Shown here: positions 34,505 to 46,422 of the stretch, piece by piece
How the letters are laid out: every line of letters starts with the position of its first letter
Numbering within the stretch: position 1 is the stretch's first letter
NCBI RefSeq assembly: GCF_002878395.1
Contig: NC_061120.1
Coordinates: forward strand, 120,279,016-120,343,015
Length of the DNA: 64,000 bases
Source of the DNA: Capsicum annuum
Lineage: Eukaryota > Streptophyta > Magnoliopsida > Solanales > Solanaceae
Reading direction: 5' to 3'
Program-made: the position numbers and the translations under genes
The notes under the pieces: generated by a model
Databases searched by the model: none
Seen by the model: only the letters and a program-made list of their open reading frames with translations
Told to the model about the DNA's origin: nothing

Positions 34505-35954
34505 ATAGCCTGGAATAATAACTAATGGGCTAATAGTTAGAAGATGAGAAGAAAAAATAAGTAAAACCAACAAAAAAAATAACATAGATGGAAGTGAAGA
34601 AATATGCATATATATTAAACCATACAAGGAAAAAAAGAGGACAAAATACACAAAATGCAATCCTCCCAAGACCTGCTAAGGTCCGTACTAGAGCCAATAT
34701 AATCGAAAATCAAATTACAAGATATTATCAAAAATATACATATAGTCTTAGAATACAAAAAAACTATAACCAAAATAGATAGAGAAAAAGTAGCCTTGAA
34801 CTCTAGAAAGCTTACAATATCTCTGAGTTAATTACATAAACTGAGGATAGCGTCAATGTCAGTGGCTCATACTCAGATCCACATTAGCTAAAAGATGCTA
34901 AAGATTAGTGTAAGTATAAAATAAATGCGTACTCAATAGACATCATCCACCAATTGAGCGCAAATATAATAAAAGTATAAATATAATGTGAGAATGTAAG
35001 CTAAGACAACAGAAATAGGCGCAGAAGTATAAATATCTACTGAGTTATGAAAGGTAAATAAAGAAGATAAATATGAGAAATACTAAAACTAAACATCTTA
35101 ATGGTAAGCAATGAAAGCTAACTATAACCTAACTGGGGCCTCATAAGCCTAGAAGGCACACATAAGAAAACAATTTACCCTACCAAGCCCATGTAAGCCA
35201 GTAGGTGCATATAAGGAGTAACTAAAGTAGATAACATAAGTAACCATAGCCAAACTAATATAGGTAACCATGTGATAATAATCCATGATAAGAGTTTCTA
35301 AATGTGTACTGGACTTGAACCAACACTAACAGGCAATAATGAGATGTTAGACATCGTGCTTAAATAAGAAATAATGGATATTGTTAGAGACCATATGCCA
35401 TATTAGAGTGTGCAATAATAGGTAATACCGAGAGGCCACATAAATTATGTTCAACATAAATTTGTACCAATGCCAATACTCCTAGAACAAGCATAACTAA
35501 CTCTTATTGATCCCATAGATTTCCAATCTCAACTGTGAAATTGATATGATAACCATACATAACAGACGTTAGAAAGTGCCAACACTTAAAACAAATTATA
35601 GAAACAAAGTATCACAATCTGAAACCAAAACTAAAATCTATTAAAATAACTATATGTATAACTAGCTAAAGGAAGGATATCAAAGGTTTTAAAGCATGTC
35701 TCTAGACCTTAAGGTCATAAATACTAATATCAGGAAAATAAGTCGACTAAAGATAGACAGTTGCCCAATTTTTAGGTCAAGAAATAGCGGTCTAGGTCAA
35801 ATACTATTCTACCCAAAGAAAAAGGGGTAAATAAAGTCTAGAAGTCAAGTCTACGTCAAACCCAACTTATGTCAATTGCCAAAAATTATAGTCAAGAGTC
35901 GAACAAAGTCTAAAGACTCTTCATACCAAGTATACTAGCTAAAAAGGGTATTGG
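34505..35954 (-). repeat. LTR B of the large old chromovirus, segment 1
   Basis: Aligns with 17,724-18,008, 18,894-19,536 and 28,412-29,005. The last 50 or so bases of the LTR, present at 17,675-17,724, are missing at its low end, where the oppositely oriented gag-PR begins. It lacks the RTE and LARD insertions and so provides empty sites near 34,767 and 35,420. Split at 35,955 by the Athila-like element. Confidence 0.75.
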
Positions 35955-35959
35955 GGACC
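35955..35959. repeat. Target-site duplication (left) of the Athila-like element
   Basis: GGACC, exactly repeated at 45,148-45,152. The old LTR resumes immediately after the right copy. The related unfilled site in LTR A lies near 29,007-29,014. Confidence 0.85.
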
Positions 35960-37377
35960 TGATGAGTAGTAATCCTACCGCTCATTCGCACTAATCATGC
36001 ATGTATACTACCATGTTTTGTATTAGAAATTGAGGCATTATATGGATTTAAGTGCAATAACACACAGATTTTGTAGGTATAAAGTAGAGAAGGTGAGCAT
36101 ATATGGAAATGAGCTAAAAAGGGAGAAAATGGAAGAAAAAGAGTGTCGCTAGAAACCTAAAGCAGTCATCCTTAGTTACCGAAATCGCGGGTCTCAGGCC
36201 ACGGTCGCAGTTAGTCCAGGTGGTCAGCAAAGCACAATCGTAGAACCTAACCATGGTCCTATACCCACTTTCATGAATAATAACATGTGATCATGAATCA
36301 GAGAGAACAGGACCAAGGGAAGATTTGTAAAATATCATGGATGAATACCAAATAATATATAAGAAAAAACTTTTCTTCTTTGGGTATTGCTTACCTTATA
36401 ACATAGTCTTGAATTCCCAGCTTGAAACCCTAATTAGGCAAGTGTGTAATTAACTTTGGAGGCTCAAATTTCTTAGTTTCTTTTTGAAGGATTAATGTTT
36501 GGGTTGATCCACATAGTATATTTCTCTTTACTTTATTCATGAGTAGCTAACTAATTTATTCTTGGGGTTATGTTGAACTAGAGTGTAATTTTGTGTAGGC
36601 ATTAGTGTATTTGCATGGATTCTAGTTGTTGAGTATGGATTTCACCATTGCTTGAGCTTATATGTTGTAATTTGATGGAGAAAACTCCATATCTTCAAAT
36701 GGGTTTGATGAGTGAAAGCTCCAAGATCTAGAAACTGTTTGTCATCCTCGAAAGAGGGATTTATGTAAATATTAGGTAACCCATAACATCCTCGAAAGCG
36801 GGTTATCAGGGGATAAGGAAATGATGAACAACTAAGCCTATAGTTTATAGCCCTTTGCAATCTTAGAAATAAGTGCTTAGGGAGTGTAAATAATGTCAAA
36901 ATGATCATCCTAGAAATAGGGATGCTTGGTTGATGGTTTGGGTGGTTATACAAACTCCAGACTTGTTAGGTGCTCGAAAGAAAATCGTTGGGGTCTTATT
37001 GAAAGTTTGACCTTAATGTTCTTTGACCTAGCCTATTCGTTAATTAACAACTAAATTCCATAATAAACCAACATTACCCCACATGATTTATCTCTAAGGA
37101 TACATGATCCCAAGATCTCTCCAACCCTTGAATTCAAACCAAAGATAGCATTTACCGTGTATCTGCAGAAGGTTGTGTGAAAAGTTGTCAAACGATTCCC
37201 CTATTTAATTATACATGTAATTTTCATTAGTATTCTGAGAAACCTTATAGTAATTGGAGTACCCCTATGTTTATAGTCTATAGCATTAACTCCTTGAGAT
37301 TTGACCCCAATTTACATTGCGTTACTTGACAACGACCTCCTCACCCCTCGATCATCAGAGTGAGTTGAGTATTATCA
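35960..37377 (+). repeat. 5' LTR of the Athila-like element
   Basis: Starts TGATGAGTAGTAATCCTACC and ends GAGTATTATCA before the PBS. Near the end it has CTCCTTGAGATTTGACCCC and TTACTTGACAACGACC, phrases shared by Athila/Tat LTRs. It contains a 125-base stretch (about 36,948-37,065) missing from the 3' LTR, and a CG-containing word cluster at 36,183-36,260. Confidence 0.88.
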
Positions 37378-37380
37378 AAA

Positions 37381-37398
37381 TGGCGCCGTTATCGTGGA
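37381..37398 (+). other. Primer binding site, Asp-tRNA type
   Basis: TGGCGCCGTTATCGTGGA, close to TGGCGCCGTTGCCGGGGA, the usual PBS of Athila/Tat elements that pairs with aspartate tRNA. It distinguishes this element from the chromoviruses in the window, which use the initiator Met type. Confidence 0.85.
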
Positions 37399-37505
37399 GT
37401 GAAATATAGATTTCACTTTTGTGGTGCTATTCTTACTTAGGAATACCCATAGTGGGGTAATTTACTTTATTTGTTATCTTTGAATATTTTGTAGGTGATC
37501 AAAGT

Positions 37506-38560
37506 ATGAATGGAGCAGTCAATGATAATGCAAGTAATTTAGGCCCCTTTGATACCCCATTAGATGATAAAGGCCAATTAAATGATGTGGGAAAAACAAG
37601 TTCAATTCTCCCGCCAACCAATAGAAATGGTGTGTTTCATGTGACTAGCGTTATACTTCACATGTTACAAATGAAAGGATTATATGGGGGTCAAGCATAT
37701 GAGGACCCAAATGTCAATTTGAAGAACTTTGTGGAAGTTTGTGTTCTATTTAACATAACACATATTTCACAAGAATCCATTCGTCTTTGACTCTTCTCAT
37801 TTTTAGTAACGGCTGAAGCAGTGTTATGGCTCCGCCCACTTTCACCTAGTTTAATTACATCTTGGGAGGAGCTTACCCTGGTGCTCCTCGATAGATAATT
37901 CCCATCATTGAAAATGCTTCAAAAATGGGATGAGATTGTGAACTTTTGGCAAATGAATGGAGAACCATTGGTTGAAGCTTAGGAAAGATTTAATGGAAAG
38001 CTAGCTCAATGTCCAAACCATGAAGTCTCGGATAAAATGCTCCTTGAGATTTTCTATAGAGCTCTAAACCCATTGAACAAAACTGTGGTAGATAATGCGG
38101 CGGGTGTCTCTATGATAAAATTACATCATCATGCGGCCTTTCGATTGATAGCTGATTATCAAAAAAATTGGGGGTTGAACACCTGTGATGCCGATTCTCC
38201 TAGGACACCTTCTACTACCTCTGTGGTAAGTAATAAGCAAAGAAAATAAGATAAGGAGAAAGAGGAGAACATGGCCAAGATGATAACCCAAGTTGATCTT
38301 TTAATGAAACATGTTATGAGTGCACCCGCGAAAACGGTAAATAACATAGAATCAAATCCTTATAAAGATAATGATGAAGCAAAGAAGTTGGGTAAAGAAA
38401 TTTGGTACTTGGCAAACTACTCAGGGGGTTCCTGCCTGCCTATCAAAGGTAAGGTAGGAACCAAGGTTTGATGGATTGTGATAGAGAGAGAGATTGGAGA
38501 GATAGGAAACATGAATATGACCGTAACATTCCTCCTCATGATAGGGATAAGGCCAAAGAT
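37506..38560 (+). pseudogene. gag: Athila-like gag
   Basis: ATG at 37,506; the first open part runs 94 residues and homology continues in the same and neighbouring frames. Landmarks: FHVTSVILHMLQMKGLYGG (37,637-37,693), LRPLSPSLITSWEEL, LDR-FPSLKM, NGEPLVEA-ERF (about 37,953), LAQCPNHEVSDKMLLEIFY (38,004-38,060), ALNPLNKTVVDNAAGVS. These match the retrotrans_gag region of Athila-type elements. At least three stops interrupt it. 38,271-38,471 is a lysine-rich C-terminal part. Confidence 0.82.
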
Positions 38561-39224
38561 TAAATTGTAATCGACCCTAAAAAGTTCAAGACCGAAGGCG
38601 TTTCATCAAGAATCTTTAGTAGAGTTGAAGGTACAGAAAAAATGGTTTATAAGTTGAAGGGTGACTTCTCTGTACTCTCCCAAATGGTGGTGTCCCACTC
38701 CGCATCCATCAAATAATTGGAGACCTAATTCGGGAAAATCTCTATACAACTAAATGCAAGAGCTAGAGGTGGACTTCTCAGTGGCACAATTGCTAACCCC
38801 AATAATGAAGCACAAGTCCAATCAATTGTCACTAGAAGTGTAAAGCTCTTGACAAACCCCTTAGAAGAGATATGAAAGAAATATTCCCAAGGTCAAGGAA
38901 AATGAGGTGACACCTCAGAAAAGAGAGGCAAATAATAAGAAAGAGATAAATTAAAGCGATTAGGAAGTGGGAGAAATTAAAAAGCTACAAAGAGAAGCAA
39001 TGCCAACCATCCATGTTCCTCCCCCGTTCCCTCAATGGTTGTATAAATAGGAAAAGAGTGACAAATTGAGAAAATTTAAGACAGAACTTAGCAATCTTTC
39101 AGTAAATATCCCACTACATGAGGCGATCCAAGTGATTTCAGGATATGCTAAGTAAATGAAGAAGTTAATGTCCAAGAAGCATCTCGCTGAGGGTGATACC
39201 AGTGAGGTTACTCAAGGGTGTAGT

Positions 39225-39700
39225 CCTATCATGGATAGCAATGTTGCGGAAAAGAAAGATGACCTTAGAGCGTTCATTATCCCTTGCACCATTGGGTTTT
39301 AGGTGTTTTCAAAAGCTCTTTGTGACCTTGGTGTAAGTATCAACCTAATGCCTTCAGTCGTCTATAAGAAACTTGGCTTGAAAACTCGTACACCGATGTT
39401 GATACGACTTTTTATGGTAGACGGGTCCATAAAATGGCCGGTGGGTATTTTTTTTGATGTCCATGTGAAGATGGACAAACTCATTCTTCCAGCGAATTCT
39501 TTAGTATTGGATTGTGAGATGGACCAAGAGGTGCCTATCATTGCTGGCCGTCATTTCTTTGCCACCGGGAGAGACATTGTCCATCTAGACCTCGGGGAGA
39601 TGAAATTCTAGGTACTAGAAGATGAGATGTCTTTCAAATTTGTAAGTCAAAGAAGCAAACTGCAGAGCTCCAAGTATTATCCATAGTGGATGTTAAAAAT
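39225..39700 (+). pseudogene. Athila-like aspartic protease
   Basis: The region reads AFIIPCTIGF, stop, then 102 open residues (39,303-39,611) with CDLGVSINLMP (active-site Asp in the D-L-G form typical of Athila/Tat proteases), KWPVGIFFDVHVKMDKLILPA, LDCEMDQEVPIIAGRHFFATG and VHLDLGEMKF. One stop precedes and one follows. Functionally it would mature Gag. It is the last recognisable pol-type domain before the gap. Confidence 0.84.
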
Positions 39701-39711
39701 GAGAAAGTGAG

Positions 39712-40790
39712 GACACTCGGTGAGATTGAAAGAAGAAGGATATTGTTCCACGACAATAACTAAGGCATTAGATGAAAGGCAACCTACAAATTCCACGAGA
39801 GTGGCTCGTATCCTTTTTGCTATGTACCCATAGTGTAGATGTTGTCTTTTGCATTTGAATAACCCATGCATTTATGGAACTTTGGATTGCATTAAATGAG
39901 CTTAAAAAGGGAAAGTGTGCAACTCTAATTTGAAAAATTTAAGCAGGGAAAAATCTGTGAAAATTGAGTAAAATGCTTAACAAGGGAAAACATGGGAGCA
40001 AAATGGCTCTAAGTTACTATGATCGCGGTCCCCGGGTATGATCGCAGTTGAACGGGTGTTAGCTATCGCGATACCCTAATCATGATCGCGGTCACTTCAA
40101 TTATTTAACTCCTAGTTTCCTGTTATTTCCCTCACACTCCTTTTCAAGATTGTACTCTCAAATTTATGCTAAATTTTGGTCAAGTTGTGAGCTTTCAAAC
40201 ACCCTCTTTACACATTTCTTTTTGCATCACTACTCTGGTAAGTGACATAAATCCATGGTTTTATTTTTTAAAATAGGCGATAGAGTACATAATTAAGAAA
40301 AGGCCTAAAATTGCTAATTGTTATACTTTCTATGTTGTTATATTTATTATTGGTGTAATGTTGGCTGCATGATTGAGGTGTGCACAAGTGGGAAAATCTT
40401 GAGTACCAATAATGTGTACCAAAGGTAGACCAATGAGATATGTGCACCAAGTTTTTGATAAATTTATCAAATGAAATTTCAATAGTAATATCTACTTTTT
40501 GAAGGGCACATTCATGCACACCTGTAGCATTGTTCTCATGACTTTCATTTGCACCCATATAGTAGAGCATGCTAGAAGTCTAAAATTAGGAAAAATATAA
40601 GCATGTAGAGCTGACACAGAACTAGCCTCAGGTATCATGATCGTGGTCCTAGACCGTGATCGTGGTAACACAAACACCGTCCTGATTTACGATTGTGGTA
40701 ACTGAGGATAGGTCCCTGCCAAGTCAAAAATCCTGCACTTCCAATTTTTAGCCGAGCAACTCCAAGAACTTAGTCCAATGAACTTTAATG
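39712..40790. other. Non-coding gap holding GATCGCGG word arrays
   Basis: No domain is visible where RT would be expected. Two arrays of related palindromic words are present. At 40,021-40,093: GATCGCGGTC, GATCGCAGT, the perfect palindrome TATCGCGATA (40,064-40,073) and GATCGCGGTC, spaced about 19-24 bases. At 40,639-40,700: GATCGTGGTC, GATCGTGGT and GATTGTGGT. Similar words lie in both LTRs. Confidence 0.75.
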
Positions 40791-40799
40791 ATCAATATA

Positions 40800-41643
40800 G
40801 CACAACTAGAATGATTAAAATAACATCAAAAGATATAATATGTGTTTAGCGCTCTTGGGACAACCTCATGCATAAGTATGATCATATCTGATTCAGTGCA
40901 CCTGAATGCCACACTCACTACTACAGTGATATTTCAAAGACAAAGTTGCTCTTGGAAATAGGGATGTGTTTGGAGAATGTACCGAAGAAACTACCGTCCT
41001 TCCATGAAAAACTTGAAGCCATGGGGTAGAAGCGCCTTACCTCTGATCCATGCCTTGTAAATAAACAATGGGTTCGTGAATTTTACGCCAATATCAGTGA
41101 AGTATCTTTCTCAGACCCACTTAATATGATTGTACAAATTCTGGGAAAACTTATGAAAGTGGGGGCATAATAAATCAATGATGTTTATGGGCTCAAACAG
41201 GCAGACATGGGTGAATTCAAAGAAAAGGGGTGTAAATTGGGGAATTGATTGGCACAATGGCTATGTCCCAAAAAGAAAGTCTTGTGGACCAAAACTAAAC
41301 GAAATATTTCCATGAACGACTTCACTTTGAGGCTCAAATATGTGTGCACATCATTTGTAGCTGAGTGTATCCTCACAATCACATAATAACAGTTCCTAAG
41401 TTGCGTGGTCGTATAGTTACTTATATTATAGACGACATTCTATGGGATGTTGGTCAACTCGTGGTCAGTGAAATAGATCATTTCAAAATCCAAGGTGGTA
41501 CGAATCTCTTTTACCCCTCTTTGATTACTGAGCTTTGCAAGAGAGCGGGGGTGGAAGAGTATGCTAGTGATACATGGGAGCATAATAGTGCCCCTTATCG
41601 ATCCATTAATGATTCAAAGAGAGGGCGCACTAGGCTAAAGTAA
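40800..41643 (+). pseudogene. Extra ORF with 'putative plant transposon protein' type domain
   Basis: Reading three frames in turn gives a coherent protein: LPSFHEKLEAMG, NKQWVREFYANISEVSF (about 41,065-41,113), VYGLKQADMGEFKEKG (about 41,183-41,230), KKKVLWTKTKRNISMNDFTLRLKYVCTSFVAEC and, from 41,365, KLRGRIVTYIIDDILWDVGQLVVSEIDHF, LFYPSLITELCKRAGVEEYASDTW. This wording matches the domain annotated in plants as a putative plant transposon protein (Pfam PF20167, from memory). Its molecular role is unknown. A lysine/arginine-rich tail follows to 41,643. Confidence 0.72.
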
Positions 41644-43860
41644 TAAAAGAAAGATCAACTTGGAAGTGCCAACATGTATCAAACTCGAACCTCATAGGCC
41701 AACCACCATGGGACCTCTTGAAGTTATTGGATGTAATATTGCAACCATTAAAAAGCTTCTGTCTAGCTTTCCTCAAGGGCCGGGAGAGCCCTCCACCACC
41801 CATCACTCATATGTGTTACTTACTGATTATGAAGAGTGTAAGAAGGACCAAAAAAGGTAAAAATTCACTATTGATTAGCTTGAAAAAGCCTATTGTTCTT
41901 TGGCAGAATCACACCAGGACCTCTGGAGTCCACATGAAAAGATGATCACAAGGGATAAAAAGAGGGATGAATTCTTTATCAAGGTGTGGAAGGGGGTTAA
42001 GGGCCTATAAAATGTCCTAAAACCCTAAAATAGCCTTCCTAAGTCTTGAGTGGATAGTGATGATGAGGCCTGGGATGAATGATCTGATCTTGAAGAGGAT
42101 GGTGATGATGTAGGGTTCGAGAATGATAGCAGCCCTTGATGTGGATTGAAGGAGAACCCTTATCTCTTTTATCTATGATTATTTATACAGTGGGGACACT
42201 GCTACCTTTTTAGATGGGAGTGTCTCCTTATTTATTTGATTTGGGCATATATTATTGATATTCTGCATTCTTTTCTACTTTTTTGGATGATTCTTATTTT
42301 TTATTTGGGTTGTAATATTCAACACTCTGATGGTTCCCATCTAAATGTGGTAGTATTTTCTTCTTGTTTAATTAATTTGTGATTTTAGTTTCTAACCATA
42401 GATGCAAGGAAAGTCTGAGTACTTGTGGCATTGATGATTGGGATTCAGATTTACACCCATTGATGAAGTCTTAGTAACCATTTTAAAGTTCACTCAAGCT
42501 ATAGTTTGCAATATAAGGAGATTGCTTAGGCTATATCCATAATAAGCTAAATTAAGTATGGTTTGGGTACAAAATCAAACACCCCCCTCCGTCTGAAAAA
42601 TTTTGCAAAATTCAAAGGTATAGACTTGAAAACCTTTGTGACAACATTCTCTCTCTTTTTTTCACTCTAAAAGTTGATTGCAGAAAAATAGGGGATACCC
42701 TACCCTTGTCTCAAGTGAGGAAAAAAATTAACCCCCTTGACAACATTCACATGTTTTGTGTGTGAGCGTAATTATCTACATCTCATGTGTACTTGTACCA
42801 TCTAAACTTACCGCATTAGTCTTTCAAAACTAAACTTTGGTTGTGGTTGGTGGTTAAAATGATCATAGTTCATCTTGTGATTTTGGAAGCCTACTTAGCC
42901 TAAAATCCCCACCAATACATAGGATTTACCCCTAGTTACCCTCTTTTAGCCTTAGGAATTTTCTTTGAAAATCACATTATAAGTCGTGACCTTTCTTCTT
43001 ACTCTCTCTTGAACCCTATCCTCCTTGAACTTAAGAATGCAAATTAAGGCTAAAAGTCTAAATTAGGGTGATGAAAATAGGAAGGAAGTTTAGTGAGCCA
43101 CGAAGTCATAAAAAGAAAAAGAAACTTCAAAACTGTCAACTAGCATTTTGCTTTGAAGGAAAAGATAGTCCAACAAAAGAATGAGTTGCATAAAGCTTAA
43201 GACAAGCATAAGAAACAAGGAAAGAGGGGAAAGACTTTGGGTAAAGAAATAGAGTGAAAGTGGGTAAATAAAAAAAGACAAAGAAGTGGCCCAATTGTCC
43301 TAAATTTCTATACTACCCTACCATAAACCTACATTAAAAGCTCAAAAAGCCCTTTTTGATTTCCAACCAAGTGTGGTCATTGAAGTGGTGATTGAAAGTA
43401 GGGGCAAGCCTATGGCATGGTACTTTTAACATGGAGAGTTCTTTAAGAGAGTGAGTGATTTCACTTAGTTTTCCTTGTTGTGTAATTGGTAACTAGAAGT
43501 GTGAACCATTCTTTCTTGTGAGGGGGCATGTGAGTTAATTAAGGTGGGTGATTTTCTTATCTTCTACGTAATGAGATGAGTTTATGTATAACATGATTGT
43601 AGCCAACTTTTGAGTCACTTCTAGAGTGTTAGTAATTGTCATATAGTCGCATCCCAAGATCAATTACATCCTCGTCACTCTATTTTACGATGAGGGGTAT
43701 TGTTAATACTTTTCTATCCATGTGTGAAAATATTTTTATGGTAGAAACCAAGTTGGAGTCTTCATAGTCATTGGGAACATAAATAATGGCATACATGGAA
43801 AGGGTCTCATGGTAAGAGGTAGTGTTGCTTGAGGACAAACAAGGGTCTAAGTTGTAGTAT
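41644..43860 (+). other. 3' untranslated part of the Athila-like element
   Basis: No domain seen. 41,660-41,945 may still be C-terminal tail of the extra ORF in other frames. 42,050-42,140 encodes an acidic Asp/Glu-rich stretch (SDDEAWDE-like). From 42,180 the sequence is T-rich with CAGTGGGGACACTGCTACC (42,189-42,207), a phrase of Athila 3' regions. A purine-rich PPT directly before 43,861 is not clear. Confidence 0.5.
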
Positions 43861-45147
43861 TGATGAGTGGTAATCCTACCACTCCTTCTCACTAATCATG
43901 CATGAATACTAATATGTTTTAAATTAGAAACTAACGCATTATATGGATTTAAGTGCACTAACACCCACCTTTTTTATGTATAATGTGGAGAAGGTGAGCA
44001 TATGTGGAATGGAGCTAAAAAGGGAGAAAATGGAAGCAAAAAGACTGTAGTTGGAAACCTGAAGCAGTCAACCTCAGTTACCATGACCGTGGTCCTCAGG
44101 CCATCGTAGTCAGTCCAGGTGGTCAGTAGAGTGCGGTCGCAGTACCTTTCCGCAATCGAGAACAAACACACGTGATCGCGGATCAGTAGGAACAGGCCCA
44201 AGGGCAGATTTGTAAAATGTCATGGATGAATCCCAAATCATATATAAGCAAAAAACCTTTCTTTTTTGGGTATTTCTTGCCTCATAACATAATTTTGAAT
44301 TCCAAGCTTGAAATCCTAATTGGGAAAGTGTGTAATTAACTTGGGAGGCTCAAATGTCTTAGTTTCTTTGTGAAGAATGAATGCTTGGGTTAACCCACAT
44401 GGTATATTTCTCTTTACTCTCTTCATGAGTATCTAAGTAATTTAGTCTTGAGGTTATGTTGAACTAGAGTGTAATTGTGTGTGGGTATTGTTGGGTTTGC
44501 ATGGATTTTAGTTGTTGAATATGGATTGGACTATTACTTGAGCTTATGTGTTAGAATTTGATGGGTGAAAACTCCAAATCTCCAAATGGGTTTGATGAGT
44601 GAAAGCTCCAAACTTTAGAAGCCCTTTGTCATCCTCAAAGGAGGAATTTAGGTGAATATTAGGTAACCTATAACACCCTCAAAAGAGGGTTACCGAGGGA
44701 CAAATCACTGATGAACAACTAAGCCTATGGTTTACTATCCTATGCAATCTTAGAAATAAGTGCTTAGGTAGTGTAAATCATGTCATGAGCATCATCATAG
44801 GAATAGGGATGCTTGATTGTGGTTTTGGGTGGTTAAACCAACATTACCCCATATGATTTACCTCTAAATATACATAATCCCAAGATCTTTCCAACCCTTG
44901 AATTCAAACCGAAGATAACATTTATCACGTATTTGTTAAAGGTTAAGTGAAATGTTTTGAAACAATCCCCGCATTTAATTATACATGTCGATTTGATTAG
45001 CATTCTGGGTAACATTATAGTAATTTGAGTACCCCTAGGTTTGAAATCTATAGCATTCACTCCTTGAGATTCGACCCCAATTTACATTAGATTACTTGAC
45101 AATGACTACCACACCCCTCAATCATGGGAGTGAGTTGAGCATTATCG
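43861..45147 (+). repeat. 3' LTR of the Athila-like element
   Basis: Matches 35,960-37,377 closely, for example the shared TCTCACTAATCATGCATG-type start and CATCCTC-AA-GA-G block. It lacks about 125 bases between GGTGGTTA and AACCAACATTACCCC (around 44,835). Ends ATTATCG followed by the TSD GGACC. Confidence 0.88.
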
Positions 45148-45152
45148 GGACC

Positions 45153-45828
45153 ACTAGGGGGTCCAAAATGCTAAATCTTAGCCATAGCCTAGCTAGTTTA
45201 GCCTAAGGTTCCTAATACCATTTCAAGGTGTAATATTACTGATCCTAGCCCTAATGGATGATACTATACTATACTATGGGGCAACAGACCTTAAATTTAC
45301 CAAAACGAGGGTCCTAAATAGTTAAATAAGGTGAAAAATACTACATCAACAACTGGGCAAATGCTACTTGACAAAAATGAGAATACCAGTACATTAAACA
45401 GTAAATAATCTCAATTAAAATATAGGATAAGCCTAGCCTACCTAGATGTCTCCGAACGCACATTGAATCATTTTAATCAGAGTATTTCCCTTTTGTGAGT
45501 CCTTCGAGAGATTCCACGCTATAAAAATAGTCTAAGCATAAAAAACAACAAAAATGATTCCAATATTGCTTATAACTACTCTAGGTCAAAAATTGGAGTA
45601 CGAATTATATACATAGCCCATTTGTGGAATTAAAAAATTAAAATCCTCACAATATCTCACATGGCTCAAGGATAAAATACCATAAAAATATAGCTAAACC
45701 TAAGCTTAAAACAGCCTCCAATCAGTCCCCAATAATAAGCAAAAATGAAAAATTAAAATGGTGAATTAAGAGAGAAAGTAAAAGAAAGCTTACGGGAATT
45801 AGAAGGTCTCAAGCTTACAATTGCATTT
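45153..45828 (-). repeat. LTR B of the large old chromovirus, segment 2
   Basis: Resumes the alignment with LTR A from about 29,012: CTAGCCTAATCTAATA-like, GATCCTAG-, TAGCTAAATAAGG and CAATCAGTCCCCAATA (45,718) against AATCAGTCCCCAATATTA (29,570). It stops at about 45,828, where integrase-coding sequence of another element starts, so the LTR start is missing here. Confidence 0.72.
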
Positions 45829-46410
45829 CCCAACTCTCTCAATGAAATCAAGGGCACACAAACCTGCCCATCCTTGAACCAAAATCCATAAATCAATTGA
45901 AACCTATCAAACCATGTTACTTAATTATGACTTTCAAAAGTCTTTTTGAAACTAGAATCTATAGAATATAATCATTTCAAGTTTTCTAATCCCTTTATCT
46001 TCAAAGATAAATAATTGACCAACACATACCTTCCTAATAGAGCTTTCACTACCACATTATCTTTACTTGGCATGTAGTTGATCACATATGGAAAGGTCTC
46101 AATAAACTCAAGCCATTTAGCATCTCGATTGTTCAGCTTTGATTTGCCTTAAGATGTTTCAATTACTCATGATCAATACTTATTATGAACTCTCTGAGCC
46201 ACAAGTAGTTTTTCCAATGATCTAACACTTTCACAAGTGTGTACGCTTGTTAGAATTTCAGTACCTATGATTATCTCCCTTTGGATTTTCACTAAAGTAA
46301 GCTAATTGTTTTCCTTCTTACATAAATACACCACCTATACTAACACCTAAATCATAAAATTCAATATTAATTGCTTTATCAAAGTTAGGTAGTAGAAGTA
46401 ATGGTATGAA
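45828..46410 (-). pseudogene. pol: CRM/Reina-type RNase H to integrase N-terminus fragment
   Basis: Minus strand from 46,400 down: LPNFDKAINIEFYDLGVSIGGVF, a -LWLREFI-SI-HE block, [17 protein letters not shown] (about 46,100-46,050), [22 protein letters not shown], then FKDGQVCVPLISLREL (45,875-45,828). The [16 protein letters not shown] and SLREL wording separates it from the Tekay-type elements and suggests a CRM or Reina chromovirus. A few stops. Confidence 0.78.
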
Positions 46411-46422
46411 ACTAAATAATAA

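Larger units (their letters stand above)
35960..45147 (+). mobile_element. Athila-like LTR element without RT or integrase
   Basis: A 9.2-kb plus-strand element: LTR 35,960-37,377, Asp-tRNA-type PBS at 37,381, gag, an aspartic protease, a long gap with GATCGCGG word arrays, an ORF with the plant transposon-type domain (about 40,800-41,643), a 1.7-kb 3' untranslated part, LTR 43,861-45,147, 5-bp TSD. LTRs begin TGATGAGT and end ATTATCA/G. No RT, RNase H or integrase motif occurs between 39,700 and 43,860 on either strand. It is decayed, but the two ends are complete, so it transposed as a unit. Confidence 0.82.

Noticed and set aside
36642..36953. 103-residue minus-strand open stretch
   Set aside because: Lies within the 5' LTR of the Athila-like element; the 3' LTR copy has changes and a deletion there, with no coding constraint.
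39225..43860. Integrase or RT hidden in the Athila-like interior
   Set aside because: I looked for IDD, DALSR, HHCC and DD35E-type motifs on both strands and found none; a profile search would still be the decisive test.
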